NCBI GenBank assembly: GCA_022616055.1
Contig: JAKEFM010000028.1
Span: forward strand, 1-64,000
Length of the DNA stretch: 64,000 nucleotides
Direction of reading: 5' to 3'
DNA from: Planctomycetota bacterium
GTDB taxonomy: Bacteria > Planctomycetota > UBA1135 > JAKEFM01
Shown here: piece by piece, positions 1-8,549 of the stretch
Numbering within the stretch: the first letter of the stretch is position 1
Layout of the letters: each line of letters opens with the position of its first letter
The notes under the pieces: model-generated
What the model was told of the DNA's origin: nothing
Seen by the model: the letters and a program-made list of their open reading frames with translations, nothing else
The model's database searches: none
Translations under genes and position numbers: made by a program

Positions 1-782
1 GGAAGACCGGGGCGCTCGCCGAGGGGATCGAGGCGACGCGCGATTTCGACGCCGTCCTCGTCACGGACGCGGACGTCCTCCTCGAGCCCGACGCGCTGCT
101 GCGGCTGCTCGATCGGCTGGGCGAACCCGGCGTGGGCCTGGTGTGCGGGGAGGCCCGGTACGTGCGGCGGATCGACGGGGACGCGGTCGAGGGGGATGGC
201 GAGACCGCCTACGACCGCTTCTCGCGATGGGTGCGACGGCGCGAGTCGATCGCGGGGCGCGTCTTCAGCGTCCACGGCGAGTGCCTCGCCCTGCGCCCGG
301 GGGACGGGCTCCTCCCGGAGCCGGGGATCGCCTCCGACGACCTCGATCTCGCCCTCGCCGCCCGGCGCAAGGGGCTGGCCGTGGTCTACGCCGACGGCGC
401 CCGCTTCTACGAGGCGCGGCCGGAGAGCCCCCGGGCCCGCGCCGCGCAGGACCTGAGGCGGGCCCGCTCGTTCGTCCAGTTCCTGGCGCGCCGGGGAGGG
501 GGGGTCTTCGATCGGACCCTCCCGGCCGGCGACCGGCTCCGGCGCCTCGCCTACCTGGGCGCCGCCGGCGTCCCGTTCCTCGCCGCCGGGACGATCGCCG
601 GCGCCGCCTTCCTCGCCCTCCGGGGCGGCGCGTTCGGCTGGGTTCCCCTCGCCCTCCTCCTCGCGTCGCTCGCCTCCGCGCGGGTGCGGGGGCTCGCGCG
701 GCGCCTCGCCATCCTCGGCCGCGCGGTCCTCGATCACGTCGCCGGCCGCCGGGCGAGCGACCGCTGGCAACCCTCCCGGTGA
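1..782 (+). CDS. glycosyltransferase family 2, C-terminal part (cut by window edge)
   Basis: The gene enters from the left edge; the reading frame runs from base 3 to the TGA at 780-782. The first visible residues hold a DAD-type metal and nucleotide-sugar motif (VTDADVLLEP), followed further on by an SDDLDLALAARRKG segment. This matches the usual order of the acceptor-side ED/DD motif in processive or lipid-linked GT2 enzymes. Two hydrophobic segments near the end (about residues 185-230 of the visible part) suggest membrane anchoring. The stop overlaps the GTG start of the next gene (GTGA), so the two are probably coupled and may share a surface-glycan or lipid-glycosylation role. The donor and acceptor cannot be told from sequence. 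Confidence 0.8.
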   Translation, partial: KTGALAEGIEATRDFDAVLVTDADVLLEPDALLRLLDRLGEPGVGLVCGEARYVRRIDGDAVEGDGETAYDRFSRWVRRRESIAGRVFSVHGECLALRPGDGLLPEPGIASDDLDLALAARRKGLAVVYADGARFYEARPESPRARAAQDLRRARSFVQFLARRGGGVFDRTLPAGDRLRRLAYLGAAGVPFLAAGTIAGAAFLALRGGAFGWVPLALLLASLASARVRGLARRLAILGRAVLDHVAGRRASDRWQPSR

Positions 783-2710
783 CGGGGGGGCGGTTCTTCG
801 CGAGGGGGGACCTCGTCGTCTTCGCCCTCGCCTTCGGGATCCGGATCCTCCACGTCCACTTCGTCGAGAGGGCCGATCCCTGGGCGGACGCGCCGATCAT
901 CGACGAGGCCGCCTACGACCGCGCCGCGCAGCGGATCGCCTCGGGGGAGTGGATCGGGAAGGAGGTCTTCTTCCAGGATCCGCTGTACCCCTACGCCCTC
1001 GGCGCGATCTACGCGGTCTTCGGCCGGAGCTTCCTCCTCGTGCGGATCCTCCAGGCCGCGCTCGACGCCGCCGCCGCCGCGGTGATCGGCGCCCTCGCCC
1101 GCCGGCTCGGCGGGAGGATGGCGGGAGCGGTCTCGGGAGCGCTCGCCGCCCTCTACGCCCCGTTCCTCTACTTCGTCGGGCAGCTCGACAAGGCGACCTT
1201 CGCCGTGGCGGCGAGCGCCGGGTTCCTCGCGGCGTGGACGCGGGCGCGGGAGGGGGAGAGCCGCGGGCGCTGGTTCGGGGCGGGCGTCGCGCTCGGCACC
1301 GCCTGCCTCCTGCGGGGGAACTTCCTCGCCTTCGTCCCCGTCGTCCCCGCCCTCCTCTTCCTCGAGCGGCGGCGGGGGGCGCTCGACCCGGCCCTCTCCT
1401 TCGCGTCCGGCCTCCTCGCCCTGCTCCTTCCCGTCGCCGCGAGGAACGCGGTCGTCGGCGGGGAGTTCGTCCTGACGACGGCCCAGGCGGGGACGAACTT
1501 CTACGTCGGGAACTCCTCCGGCAATCCCCTCGGCGTCTCGGCCTCCCTGCCGTTCGTCCGGACGGTCCCGGAGCACGAGGCGGACGACTGGAGGCGGGAG
1601 GCGGAGAGGCGCAGCGGCCGGGCCCTGACGCGGGGGGAGGTATCCCGATTCTGGACGGGGGAGGCGCTCGCGGAGATGGCGCAGGCGCCGGCCGAGGCCC
1701 TGCGGCGCCTCGCGCGGAAGGGGGCGATCGCGCTCGGCGACTACGAGGTCCCGGACAACCACTCCTTCGAGTACGCGAGGAGCTTCTCCCCTGCGCTCCG
1801 CTCCCCGATCACGTTCGCCGTCGCGGTCGGACTGGGAGGCGCCGGGCTCCTGGTCCAGGCGCGGGGGGGGCCGTTCCGGCCGACCCTCCTCTTCTTCCTC
1901 GTCTACCTCGGGACGCTCGTCGCGACGGTCACCTCCGACCGCATCCGCGCGCCGCTCGCCGTCCCGCTCCTCGTCGCGTCCGGGACCTTCTTCCCCTGGC
2001 TCGCCCAGGCGAGTCGGAGGAGGCGGGTCCTCGGCCTCGTCGCGGCGGCGGCGCTCCTCCTCCAGGCGCTCCTCCCCGCCTTCCCCTCCGAGCAGGTCGA
2101 GAACAAGCGCTTCCAGGCCCGCCTCGCCCACGCCCGCCTCCTCGCCCGGGAAGGGAAGGTCGACGAAGCCGAGAGGCTCGCCCGCTCGATCCTCGGGCGC
2201 TACCGCAACGATCCGAACGTCTCCCTCCTCCTGGCGGAGATCGAGCGACACCGGGGGATGGGAGCGCGGAGCCCCGCGGAGGCGGCGGAGCGATTCGGGG
2301 AGGCCGAGCGGATCGTCCGGGAGAGGGTCCTCCCTTTCGCGCAGCGGACGGCGGACCGGACCCTGCGGCACAAGGTCGACCTCGCCCTCGGCTGGCTCGC
2401 CCTCCTCCAGGGGAGGAACGAGGAGGCGGTCGCGCGCTTCACGGAGGCGCTCGCCTTCGACCCCGACGAGGCCGACACCGCGAACACCCTCGCGAACGCC
2501 CTCCTCTCCCTCGGCCGGTTCGAGGAGGCCGAGCGGGTGCTCGAGCGTGCGGTCCGCTCCTCCCCCTCGCAGTGGCTCCTCTGGAACACCCTCGGCGTCG
2601 CGCGGCTCAAGCGGGGGGACCGGGAGGGGGCGGCCGCGGCGGCGCGGCGCGTCGAGCGGCTGGGCGCCCGCCCGTCCGGGCCGTTGCGGGCGCTCCTCGG
2701 GAGCGGGTGA
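779..2710 (+). CDS. multi-spanning membrane glycosyltransferase (ArnT/PMT-like, GT39 type) with C-terminal TPRs
   Basis: The product is about 643 residues. I chose GTG 779 because it overlaps the upstream stop (GTGA) and begins the coherent protein; the open frame further upstream is a shadow of the first gene. Roughly residues 1-420 hold many hydrophobic helices. The first periplasmic loop has acidic residues and DPLYPYALGAIYAVFG, which resembles polyprenyl-phosphate-sugar glycosyltransferases of the ArnT/PMT clan. Residues about 430-640 form tetratricopeptide helices (for example ALAFDPDEADTANTLANALL). Membrane GT plus TPR fusions are frequent in Planctomycetota. It probably transfers a lipid-linked sugar outside the membrane, which is inference; the substrate is unknown. 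Confidence 0.7.
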   Translation: MTGGRFFARGDLVVFALAFGIRILHVHFVERADPWADAPIIDEAAYDRAAQRIASGEWIGKEVFFQDPLYPYALGAIYAVFGRSFLLVRILQAALDAAAAAVIGALARRLGGRMAGAVSGALAALYAPFLYFVGQLDKATFAVAASAGFLAAWTRAREGESRGRWFGAGVALGTACLLRGNFLAFVPVVPALLFLERRRGALDPALSFASGLLALLLPVAARNAVVGGEFVLTTAQAGTNFYVGNSSGNPLGVSASLPFVRTVPEHEADDWRREAERRSGRALTRGEVSRFWTGEALAEMAQAPAEALRRLARKGAIALGDYEVPDNHSFEYARSFSPALRSPITFAVAVGLGGAGLLVQARGGPFRPTLLFFLVYLGTLVATVTSDRIRAPLAVPLLVASGTFFPWLAQASRRRRVLGLVAAAALLLQALLPAFPSEQVENKRFQARLAHARLLAREGKVDEAERLARSILGRYRNDPNVSLLLAEIERHRGMGARSPAEAAERFGEAERIVRERVLPFAQRTADRTLRHKVDLALGWLALLQGRNEEAVARFTEALAFDPDEADTANTLANALLSLGRFEEAERVLERAVRSSPSQWLLWNTLGVARLKRGDREGAAAAARRVERLGARPSGPLRALLGSG

Positions 2711-2734
2711 GCCGCGCGGGGGTCGGGCTCCGCC

Positions 2735-4246
2735 CTACTCCGTCCCGACGAACTTCCCGCCCGTCGCCTCCGCGATCTTCTGCAGCTGCTCGCGGTACCA
2801 ATCGCTGTCGCTGTAGGCGACGGTGTGCACGACGACCTTGTGGAACCGGTTGAGGTCCTTCAGGTGGAGCGTCACGCGGTTCCAGTGGACGTAGAGGCCG
2901 ACCTCGGGCTCGCCGGAGGACAGGAGGTAGAGGGTGTCGAGCGTCGGGTCGTCGACGACGGTCCGCAGCGCGTTCCAGATGTCCTTCTTCCCGCCGGTCG
3001 TCGCCTTCTCGACGAAGGAGAGGGCCGCCTTCTGCGCCCGCTCGTCGAGCGGGGCCGCCGCCTTCCAGAGGGGCTCGACCTCCGCGGCGTAGGTGAAGAC
3101 GTTGAAGACGAGGTCGCCGCGCAGGCGCGAGAGGACGCTCTCGAGCTCGGAGAGGGCGGCCGCCCCCTTCTCCCGTCCGTCGGTCAGCCGCGCGCGCATC
3201 GTGTCGGACTTGTCGATCAGGAACGCGACGTGGTCGCTCGTGACCTGCAGTCCGTGGTAGGTCACCCGGGTCTTCTCCGGCTGGGACGCCGGGGCGGCCC
3301 CCTTCCCCATCGGGAGGTCGAAGGCCTCGCGGTTCTTCGCCCACCACTCCCTCCGCTCCGTCCACATCATCCCGGTCATCTCGCGCAGGGCGGCGACCGC
3401 CTTCTCCCGGACGACGGGGCGGGCGTCCCCCGTGGCGCGGACGAGGCCGTCGAGGGAGGGCTTGGACCTGATCGCGGCGAGGTTCTCGGTCGCCTGCAGT
3501 CGCGGCCGCCAGTCGGAGTCGGAGAGGGCGGCGGCCGAGCGCTCCTCCGCGGCGTCCGGATACAGGCCCGGGAGCGCGCCGAGGAGCGCGCAGCGCGCCC
3601 CGGCGTCGGCGTCCGCGAGCGCGCCGAGGAAGACCGTCCGCATCCCCTCGGGGTCGATCCGGGCGAGGGCCTCGACCGACTCCGCCCGGAGGTAAGGGTC
3701 CTTCTCCTTCGAGGCCTTCAGGAGGGACTTCACGGCGGGGGCGTACCGGATGCGCCCGAGCGCCTGCGCCGCCGCCCGCCGGACCTCGGCCTCCCGGTCC
3801 GAGAGGGCCTTCTCGAGGGCGCCGCCGAAGGCGGCGTCGCCGTAGAGGCCCAGGAGCTGCGCGCACCAGACGCGGATCTCCGGATCCCGCAGGTTCGTCC
3901 GAAGCTCATGCTCGATCCGCTGCCGGGCGTAGCGGTCCGTGAACTCGGGCAGGACCTCCCAGGCGATGTCCCGGAAGTGGGGCTGCACCCCGGCGAGGAC
4001 GTCGAGGAGGAACTCGATCGATCGGACCGAGTTCAGTCGGCCGCAGAGCTGCGCCCCCTCCCGAACGGTCTTCTCCTCGGTCGTCCGAAGGAGGCGTTCG
4101 GCCTCCTTGTAGTCCTCCTCCTTCCCCTTCCCCTTTCCCTGGGCGGAGGCGAGGGAGGGGGCGAGGGCAGGGGAGGGGGAGAGGGAGAGGGAGGGGGCGA
4201 CGAGGAGGAGGGGGAGAAGGGCGGCATGGGAGGGGAGGGGGCTCAC
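2735..4246 (-). CDS. secreted HEAT-repeat protein with C-terminal von Willebrand factor A domain
   Basis: The product is about 503 residues from GTG 4246, which starts a signal peptide rich in Leu, Pro and Ser and ending near ASAQG. The open frame above it is out of frame with the upstream gene. Residues about 40-300 are HEAT-like helical pairs (EVRRAAAQALGRIR, VVREKAVAALREM). From about residue 325 comes a VWA fold with a MIDAS-like DKSDTM, which is DxSxT rather than the common DxSxS. Such proteins are usually exported scaffolds or metal-dependent adhesion modules. It lies 11 bases after the prolyl isomerase gene, probably in one transcript. The signal-peptide region is encoded opposite a strong G-run tract. 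The function is unknown. Confidence 0.72.
   Translation of the reverse strand: MSPLPSHAALLPLLLVAPSLSLSPSPALAPSLASAQGKGKGKEEDYKEAERLLRTTEEKTVREGAQLCGRLNSVRSIEFLLDVLAGVQPHFRDIAWEVLPEFTDRYARQRIEHELRTNLRDPEIRVWCAQLLGLYGDAAFGGALEKALSDREAEVRRAAAQALGRIRYAPAVKSLLKASKEKDPYLRAESVEALARIDPEGMRTVFLGALADADAGARCALLGALPGLYPDAAEERSAAALSDSDWRPRLQATENLAAIRSKPSLDGLVRATGDARPVVREKAVAALREMTGMMWTERREWWAKNREAFDLPMGKGAAPASQPEKTRVTYHGLQVTSDHVAFLIDKSDTMRARLTDGREKGAAALSELESVLSRLRGDLVFNVFTYAAEVEPLWKAAAPLDERAQKAALSFVEKATTGGKKDIWNALRTVVDDPTLDTLYLLSSGEPEVGLYVHWNRVTLHLKDLNRFHKVVVHTVAYSDSDWYREQLQKIAEATGGKFVGTE
4153..4242 (+). repeat. purine tract with multiple G-runs (possible G-quadruplex)
   Basis: On the plus strand at 4153-4197 at least eight runs of three or more G are separated by loops of one to three bases. 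A second G/A-rich cluster follows to 4242. The tract lies on the template strand of the HEAT/VWA gene, opposite its signal-peptide codons. The sequence fits the G-quadruplex pattern; whether it folds is untested. Confidence 0.5.
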
Positions 4247-4257
4247 GGCGGACTCCT

Positions 4258-5214
4258 CTATCGCCGCACGCGGGCGCCGGCGAGGAGTTCCCCCATGAAC
4301 GCGCTCACCTCCGTCGCGTAGGGCCGTCGCGTCTCGAGCTCGCGCCGCAGCTCGGCGGCGACGGAATCGAGCGGCGTCACCGTCTCCTCCGTCACCTCGA
4401 CGAGGTGCCAGCCCCGGTTGCTCCGGATCGGATCGGAGAGCACCCCCTTCTTCAGGCTCCTCACCTCCCCCTCGAAGAGGGGACCGTAGAGGAAGGGAGT
4501 GTAGCGCCCGACGAGGCCTCCCGCCGCCTTCGTCGGCTCGTCGTCCGAGAAGGCGCGGGCGGCGTGGGCGAAGTCCATCCCGCCGGCGATCTGGGCGCGG
4601 ACGGCGGCGGCGCGCGCGCGGACCTGCTCGTCGATCTCGCGCCGGCGCCTCTCCGTCTCCGCGGGGGACGCGGCGGGGGCGACCGGGTAGCGGGTCTCGA
4701 AGAGGACGTGCCGGAAGGAGAAGGCCCTCCCCTCCTTCCCGTACCGCTCCTCCCAGCGCGCGCGCACGTCCTCCTCGCTCACCTGGCGGCGCTTGCGGAG
4801 GATGCGCTCGACGAGGAGCTGCGTCTCGACCTCCTCCCGCCGCTGGCGGAGGAAGCTCTCCATCGTGCGCCCGAGCCCCGTGATCTCCTGCGCGACCCAC
4901 CTCTCCCGGTCCCCGAGGAAGGCGTTCTTCACCCGATCGGAGATCTCCTCCTGGATCCGCGCCTCCACCTCCCCGGGCCCGACGGCGACCTCCTCCCGCC
5001 GGGCGTGCGCGCGGACGAGGCGCGCCGCGACGAACTCCCCGACGTGGGGGTCGCCGCGGTGGCGGGCGATCCACCCGCCGAACTCCTCCTCGGAGACCGC
5101 CTCGCCGTCGATCTCGAGCGCGACGCCGGGGGGGAGGCGGTCCTCCCGCGGGGAGGAGGCCGGGCGGCTCTCCTGGGTCGCGAGGAGCGCGAGGGCGAGG
5201 GGGAGGGCGCGCAT
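4258..5214 (-). CDS. secreted parvulin-type peptidyl-prolyl cis-trans isomerase (PrsA/SurA-like)
   Basis: The product is 318 residues with an ATG start. A short hydrophobic leader (MRALPLALALLATQ) implies export. The N-terminal half is a charged, helical SurA_N/PrsA-type chaperone region (VARLVRAHARREEV). Residues about 155-285 form the parvulin fold: FRHVLFET near the start, MDFAHAARAFSDDEPTKAAGG in the middle and a PIRSNRGWHLVEV end, all typical rotamase motifs. It would assist folding of exported proteins in the periplasm. The gene lies 11 bases after bipA and 11 bases before the HEAT/VWA gene on the same strand, suggesting one operon. Confidence 0.85.
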   Translation of the reverse strand: MRALPLALALLATQESRPASSPREDRLPPGVALEIDGEAVSEEEFGGWIARHRGDPHVGEFVAARLVRAHARREEVAVGPGEVEARIQEEISDRVKNAFLGDRERWVAQEITGLGRTMESFLRQRREEVETQLLVERILRKRRQVSEEDVRARWEERYGKEGRAFSFRHVLFETRYPVAPAASPAETERRRREIDEQVRARAAAVRAQIAGGMDFAHAARAFSDDEPTKAAGGLVGRYTPFLYGPLFEGEVRSLKKGVLSDPIRSNRGWHLVEVTEETVTPLDSVAAELRRELETRRPYATEVSAFMGELLAGARVRR

Positions 5215-5225
5215 CGCGCCCCGGA

Positions 5226-7064
5226 TCAGGCCTTCCCCTGGCGCACCGGGGACATCGCGGCGCGCTTGCGGCTCTTCTCGTTGAGGAGGACCTTGCGCAG
5301 GCGGACCGCCTTCGGCGTCGTCTCCACCAGCTCGTCCTCCTCGATGTACTCGAGGGCCTCCTCGAGCCCCATCCGGTGGGGCGGGGCGAGGCGCACCGTG
5401 GCGTCCTTGCTGTCGGCGCGGACGTTCGTCAGCTTCTTCGACTTCGTGATGTTGACGGGGAGGTCCTTCTCCTTGCAGTGCTCCCCGATCACCTCCCCCT
5501 GGTAGACCTCGTCCCCCGGACCGACGAAGAAGACCCCGCGGTCGGCGTGCTCCTCGAGGGCGTAGGCGGTCGTCTTCCCCAGATCCGTCGCGACGATCGC
5601 CCCGTTCGTCCGTCCGGCGATCGCCCCGCGGTCGGCGCCCCAGGAGTGGAAGACGTGGTGGAGCGTCCCCTCCCCTCCCGTCAGCGTCAGGATCGCCGTT
5701 CGCGCCCCGATCAGACCCCGGGAGGGGACGAGGAACTCCAGGCGCGCGAAGGAGCCCTTCCGGTCCATCACGTGGAGCTCGCCGCGACGGCGGCCGAGGA
5801 ACTCGATCACCCTCCCCGCGACCGCCTCGGGGCAGTCGACGACCGCGAGCTCGATCGGCTCGAGGCGCTTGCCGTCGACCGTCTTCACGATCACCTGGGG
5901 CTTCCCGACGTTGAGCTCGTACCCGTCCCGCCGCATCCGCTCGATCAGGATCCCGAGGTGCATGACGCCGCGCCCCGAGACCTTGAACTCGTCGGGGGAG
6001 GAGGTCCGCTCGACGCGCAGGGCGGCGTCCCCGAGGGAGGCGCGGTCGAGGCGGTCCTTGATCTGGCGGGAGGTGACGTACCTCCCCTCGCGGCCGGCGA
6101 AGGGGGAGTCGTTCACGGAGAAGATCATCGAGATCGTCGGCTCGTCGACGGCGATCGCGGGGAGCGCCCTGGGGTGCTCCGGGTCGGCGAGCGTGTCGCC
6201 GATCGAGACCTCCGGGATCCCGGCGACCGCGGCGATGTCCCCGGCGAGGACCTCCTCGGCGGGGATCCTCGAGAGGGCCTCGAACTGGAAGAGCCCCTTC
6301 AGCTCGGTCTCGAGGGCGACCCTCCCCTCCGGGTGGACGAGGGCGACGCGGCCGTTCGCCTTGAGCCTCCCGGACCGCACCCGGCCGATCGCGACGCGCC
6401 CGAGGTACTCGTCGTAGTCGAGCGTCGCTGCCTGGAACTGGAGGGGGTGGGAGGGGTCGTCGGTCGGGGCCGGGACGACCCGCAGGATCGTGTCGAGGAG
6501 GGGGGAGACGTCCTCCCCCTTCCCCGTCGGGGAGATCGAGGCCCAGGCGTCGCGTCCCGAGGCGTAGAGGACCGGGAACTCGAGGCTCTCCTCGGGCGCG
6601 TCGAGGTCGACGAAGAGGTCGAAGACCTCGTTGAGGACCTCGGAGGGGCGCGCCTCGGGTCGGTCCATCTTGTTCACGACCACGATCGGGCGGAGCCCCG
6701 CGGCGAAGGCCTTGCGCAGGACGAAGCGCGTCTGGGGCATCGGCCCCTCGAAGGCGTCGACGACGAGGAGGGCCCCGTCCGCCATCGAGAGGACGCGCTC
6801 GACCTCCCCGCCGAAGTCGGCGTGCCCCGGCGTGTCGACGATGTTGATCTTCGTCCCCTTCCAGTGGATCGCGGTGTTCTTGGCGAGGATCGTGATCCCC
6901 CGCTCCCGCTCGATCGGGTCGGAGTCCATCGCGCAGATCTCGACCCTCTGGTTCGCCCGGAAGGAGTGGGCGGTGCGGAAGAGGGCGTCGACCAGGGTCG
7001 TCTTCCCGTGGTCGACGTGCGCGATGATCGCGACGTTGCGGATGTCTCGGGGGAGGGGGGGCAA
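5226..7064 (-). CDS. typA: ribosome-associated GTPase BipA/TypA
   Basis: Translational GTPase that binds the ribosome and aids assembly and stress adaptation. The motifs are complete: G1 AHVDHGKTT, G2 RGITI, G3 DTPGHADF, G4 NKMDRPEA, then EF-Tu/EF-G-like domains, SRGLIGARTAILTLT and the BipA-type C-terminal region. With TTG 7064 the protein is 612 residues, the usual BipA length, and the conserved RDIRNVAIIAHVDHG begins about eight residues in. The frame stays open up to ATG 7226, but the extra 54 residues look non-coding and a -10-like TATAGT at 7098-7093 lies inside them, so TTG 7064 is preferred. Another start cannot be excluded. Confidence 0.93.
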   Translation of the reverse strand: MPPLPRDIRNVAIIAHVDHGKTTLVDALFRTAHSFRANQRVEICAMDSDPIERERGITILAKNTAIHWKGTKINIVDTPGHADFGGEVERVLSMADGALLVVDAFEGPMPQTRFVLRKAFAAGLRPIVVVNKMDRPEARPSEVLNEVFDLFVDLDAPEESLEFPVLYASGRDAWASISPTGKGEDVSPLLDTILRVVPAPTDDPSHPLQFQAATLDYDEYLGRVAIGRVRSGRLKANGRVALVHPEGRVALETELKGLFQFEALSRIPAEEVLAGDIAAVAGIPEVSIGDTLADPEHPRALPAIAVDEPTISMIFSVNDSPFAGREGRYVTSRQIKDRLDRASLGDAALRVERTSSPDEFKVSGRGVMHLGILIERMRRDGYELNVGKPQVIVKTVDGKRLEPIELAVVDCPEAVAGRVIEFLGRRRGELHVMDRKGSFARLEFLVPSRGLIGARTAILTLTGGEGTLHHVFHSWGADRGAIAGRTNGAIVATDLGKTTAYALEEHADRGVFFVGPGDEVYQGEVIGEHCKEKDLPVNITKSKKLTNVRADSKDATVRLAPPHRMGLEEALEYIEEDELVETTPKAVRLRKVLLNEKSRKRAAMSPVRQGKA

Positions 7065-7092
7065 GGGGGCGGACGCGATTCGGGGCGGAGGA

Positions 7093-7098
7093 CTATAG
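7093..7098 (-). promoter_or_regulatory. candidate -10 element for typA (TATAGT)
   Basis: TATAGT read on the minus strand, about 29 bases before the chosen TTG start. No convincing -35 is visible at 16-18 bases. Support is only its AT-richness in a GC-rich gap and its position. Confidence 0.35.
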
Positions 7099-7263
7099 CG
7101 CCGGGGCGCGCATTCCGGACCTCCCGTCGCCCGGCGCACGCGGGAGGGCCCGTGAGAATCCGGGGCCGGATCGTGCGCCCGGGGAAAGGGCTCTCCCGCC
7201 GCCGCCGCGGAGGGCCTCGCGCCCATGCTCGCCGCCGGACATCTCCGTCGCCCCCCTCTCCGC

Positions 7264-7292
7264 TTGTTGGCCGGAGGGCGAAGCCCTACAAC
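7264..7292 (+). promoter_or_regulatory. sigma70-like promoter for the sigma/anti-sigma/CHAT operon
   Basis: TTGTTG at 7264-7269 and TACAAC at 7287-7292 are separated by exactly 17 bases. The predicted transcript start is about 10 bases before ATG 7309, so the leader would be very short. Confidence 0.5.
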
Positions 7293-7308
7293 GGGCCGCC
7301 CCCTGTCG

Positions 7309-7857
7309 ATGCCTGTGGTGGACGGAGAAGGAGCCCGGTCGCTTCGCGAGCGGGCGGGCGAGTGGATCGAGAGGTTCGCCTCCCGGATCTCGGAGGTGGC
7401 CCGGAGGCACTGCCCCGCGGGGTTCGACGCCGAGGAACTCGCGCAGGAGGTCCGCGTGCGGATGTGGCGGACCCTCCTCTCGGAGCGCGAGGTCCGGGAC
7501 GTGCCCGCCTACCTGCGCGGCGTCGCCCTGCACGCCGCCGTCGATCTGGTGCGGCGATCCCGCGCGCCCCGGACCCTCCCCTGGAGCGACCTCGGGGACC
7601 CGGAGAGGGGCCCGGGGGGGCCCGAGCCCGCCTCCGCCGAGGACCCGGCCGGGGAGGTCGTCGCGGAAGAGGCGCTCCGGGGCGGCCTCGCCTCCCTCGT
7701 CGAGACGCGCCGGCGCGTCGTCGTGCTCCACCTCGCGGGCCTCGATCGCGCCGCGATCGCGCGGGCGCTCGGCTTCACGGACGACAAGGTCCGCAACCTC
7801 CTCTACCGGGGGCTCGAGGACCTGCGGGCGCACCTGCGCGAAAGGACGGCGTCATGA
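7309..7857 (+). CDS. ECF-type RNA polymerase sigma factor
   Basis: The product is about 182 residues. ATG 7309 is chosen over an in-frame ATG at 7225 because a good promoter sits at 7264-7292, inside the longer frame. Region 2 is recognisable (FDAEELAQEVRVRMWRTLL), as is region 4 with a helix-turn-helix (RAAIARALGFTDDKVRNLLYRG). A variable linker rich in Gly, Pro and Glu joins them. The stop overlaps the ATG of the anti-sigma gene (ATGA, 7854-7857), which implies coupled synthesis of factor and inhibitor. ECF factors of this size redirect RNA polymerase to a small regulon when their anti-sigma partner is inactivated. The signal and targets are not visible here. Confidence 0.88.
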   Translation: MPVVDGEGARSLRERAGEWIERFASRISEVARRHCPAGFDAEELAQEVRVRMWRTLLSEREVRDVPAYLRGVALHAAVDLVRRSRAPRTLPWSDLGDPERGPGGPEPASAEDPAGEVVAEEALRGGLASLVETRRRVVVLHLAGLDRAAIARALGFTDDKVRNLLYRGLEDLRAHLRERTAS

Positions 7858-8537
7858 CCACGCAGGCCTGTCCGAGGGGAGAGTCGATCGCCGCTCTCGC
7901 GGAAGGGACGCTCCCGCCCCCCGAGGCGGGAGGCCTCGCGGACCACGCGGCGGAGTGTCCGTCCTGTTTCCGGGCGCTCGCCGCCGCCCGCGCCGTCGCG
8001 ACGACGCCGCTCCCCTCGAGGGGCTTCTCCCTCTCGCCCGAGGACCTCCGCTCGCTGCGCGCTTCCCCGGGCGAGATCCCGGCGGCGCCGCTCCCGCGCG
8101 TTCCGGAAAGGCGTCGCTTCCCCGCCTGGTTCCCCTACGCCGCCGCCGCGGGGGTCGCGCTCCTCGTCGTCGCCGGCGGGCTCCAGATGCTCGACGGTCC
8201 CCCCGCCGTTCCGCCCGGCGAAGGGGCGGTCCGCGGCGCCGGCGCGGAGATCTCGCTCCTGTCCCCCGCGTCCGGCGCGGTCCTCGGAGCGCCGCCGGAT
8301 CGGATCGAGTGGAAGACCGAGGGGCCGGGGGGGGAGTTCCGGGTCCGGATCCTGGCGTCGGTCACCGAGGAGATCTGGCGGGAGCGGACGTCGGAGCGGG
8401 CGATCCCTCTCCCTCCCGAGATCCGGGCGCGGCTCTCGGTCGGCGGGCGATTCCTCGTCGAGGTCGGCCGGATGAAGGGGTCGGCGGAACCGGGAGAGGT
8501 CGCCGTCGCTCCGTTCGAGGTGCGCGCGCGGCGCTGA
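7854..8537 (+). CDS. membrane anti-sigma factor with N-terminal zinc-finger (zf-HC2-like)
   Basis: The product is 227 residues, starting at ATG 7854 inside the sigma-factor stop. The N-terminal region carries the HxxxCxxC signature (HAAECPSC), typical of the zinc-binding anti-sigma domain that clamps ECF factors in the cytoplasm. A single hydrophobic segment follows at about residues 92-113 (WFPYAAAAGVALLVVAGG). The remaining 110 residues should lie outside the membrane and form a beta-rich domain (EISLLSPASGAVLG, GGRFLVEVGR). This is the layout of an anti-sigma released by proteolysis of its outer domain. The CHAT protease gene starts 12 bases downstream and is the obvious candidate partner, which is inference. 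Confidence 0.85.
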   Translation: MTTQACPRGESIAALAEGTLPPPEAGGLADHAAECPSCFRALAAARAVATTPLPSRGFSLSPEDLRSLRASPGEIPAAPLPRVPERRRFPAWFPYAAAAGVALLVVAGGLQMLDGPPAVPPGEGAVRGAGAEISLLSPASGAVLGAPPDRIEWKTEGPGGEFRVRILASVTEEIWRERTSERAIPLPPEIRARLSVGGRFLVEVGRMKGSAEPGEVAVAPFEVRARR

Positions 8538-8549
8538 ACAGGCCCCGCC

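Noticed and set aside
2607-3866. Long antisense and alternate-frame open frames (also 5376-7853, 734-2371, 18893-21184, 26341-29400, 34976-38047, 52472-54874)
   Set aside because: They are rich in Arg, Pro, Gly and Asp/Glu with no family motifs and lie opposite or in shifted frames of genes with clear domains. They follow from the extreme G+C content, which depletes stop codons.
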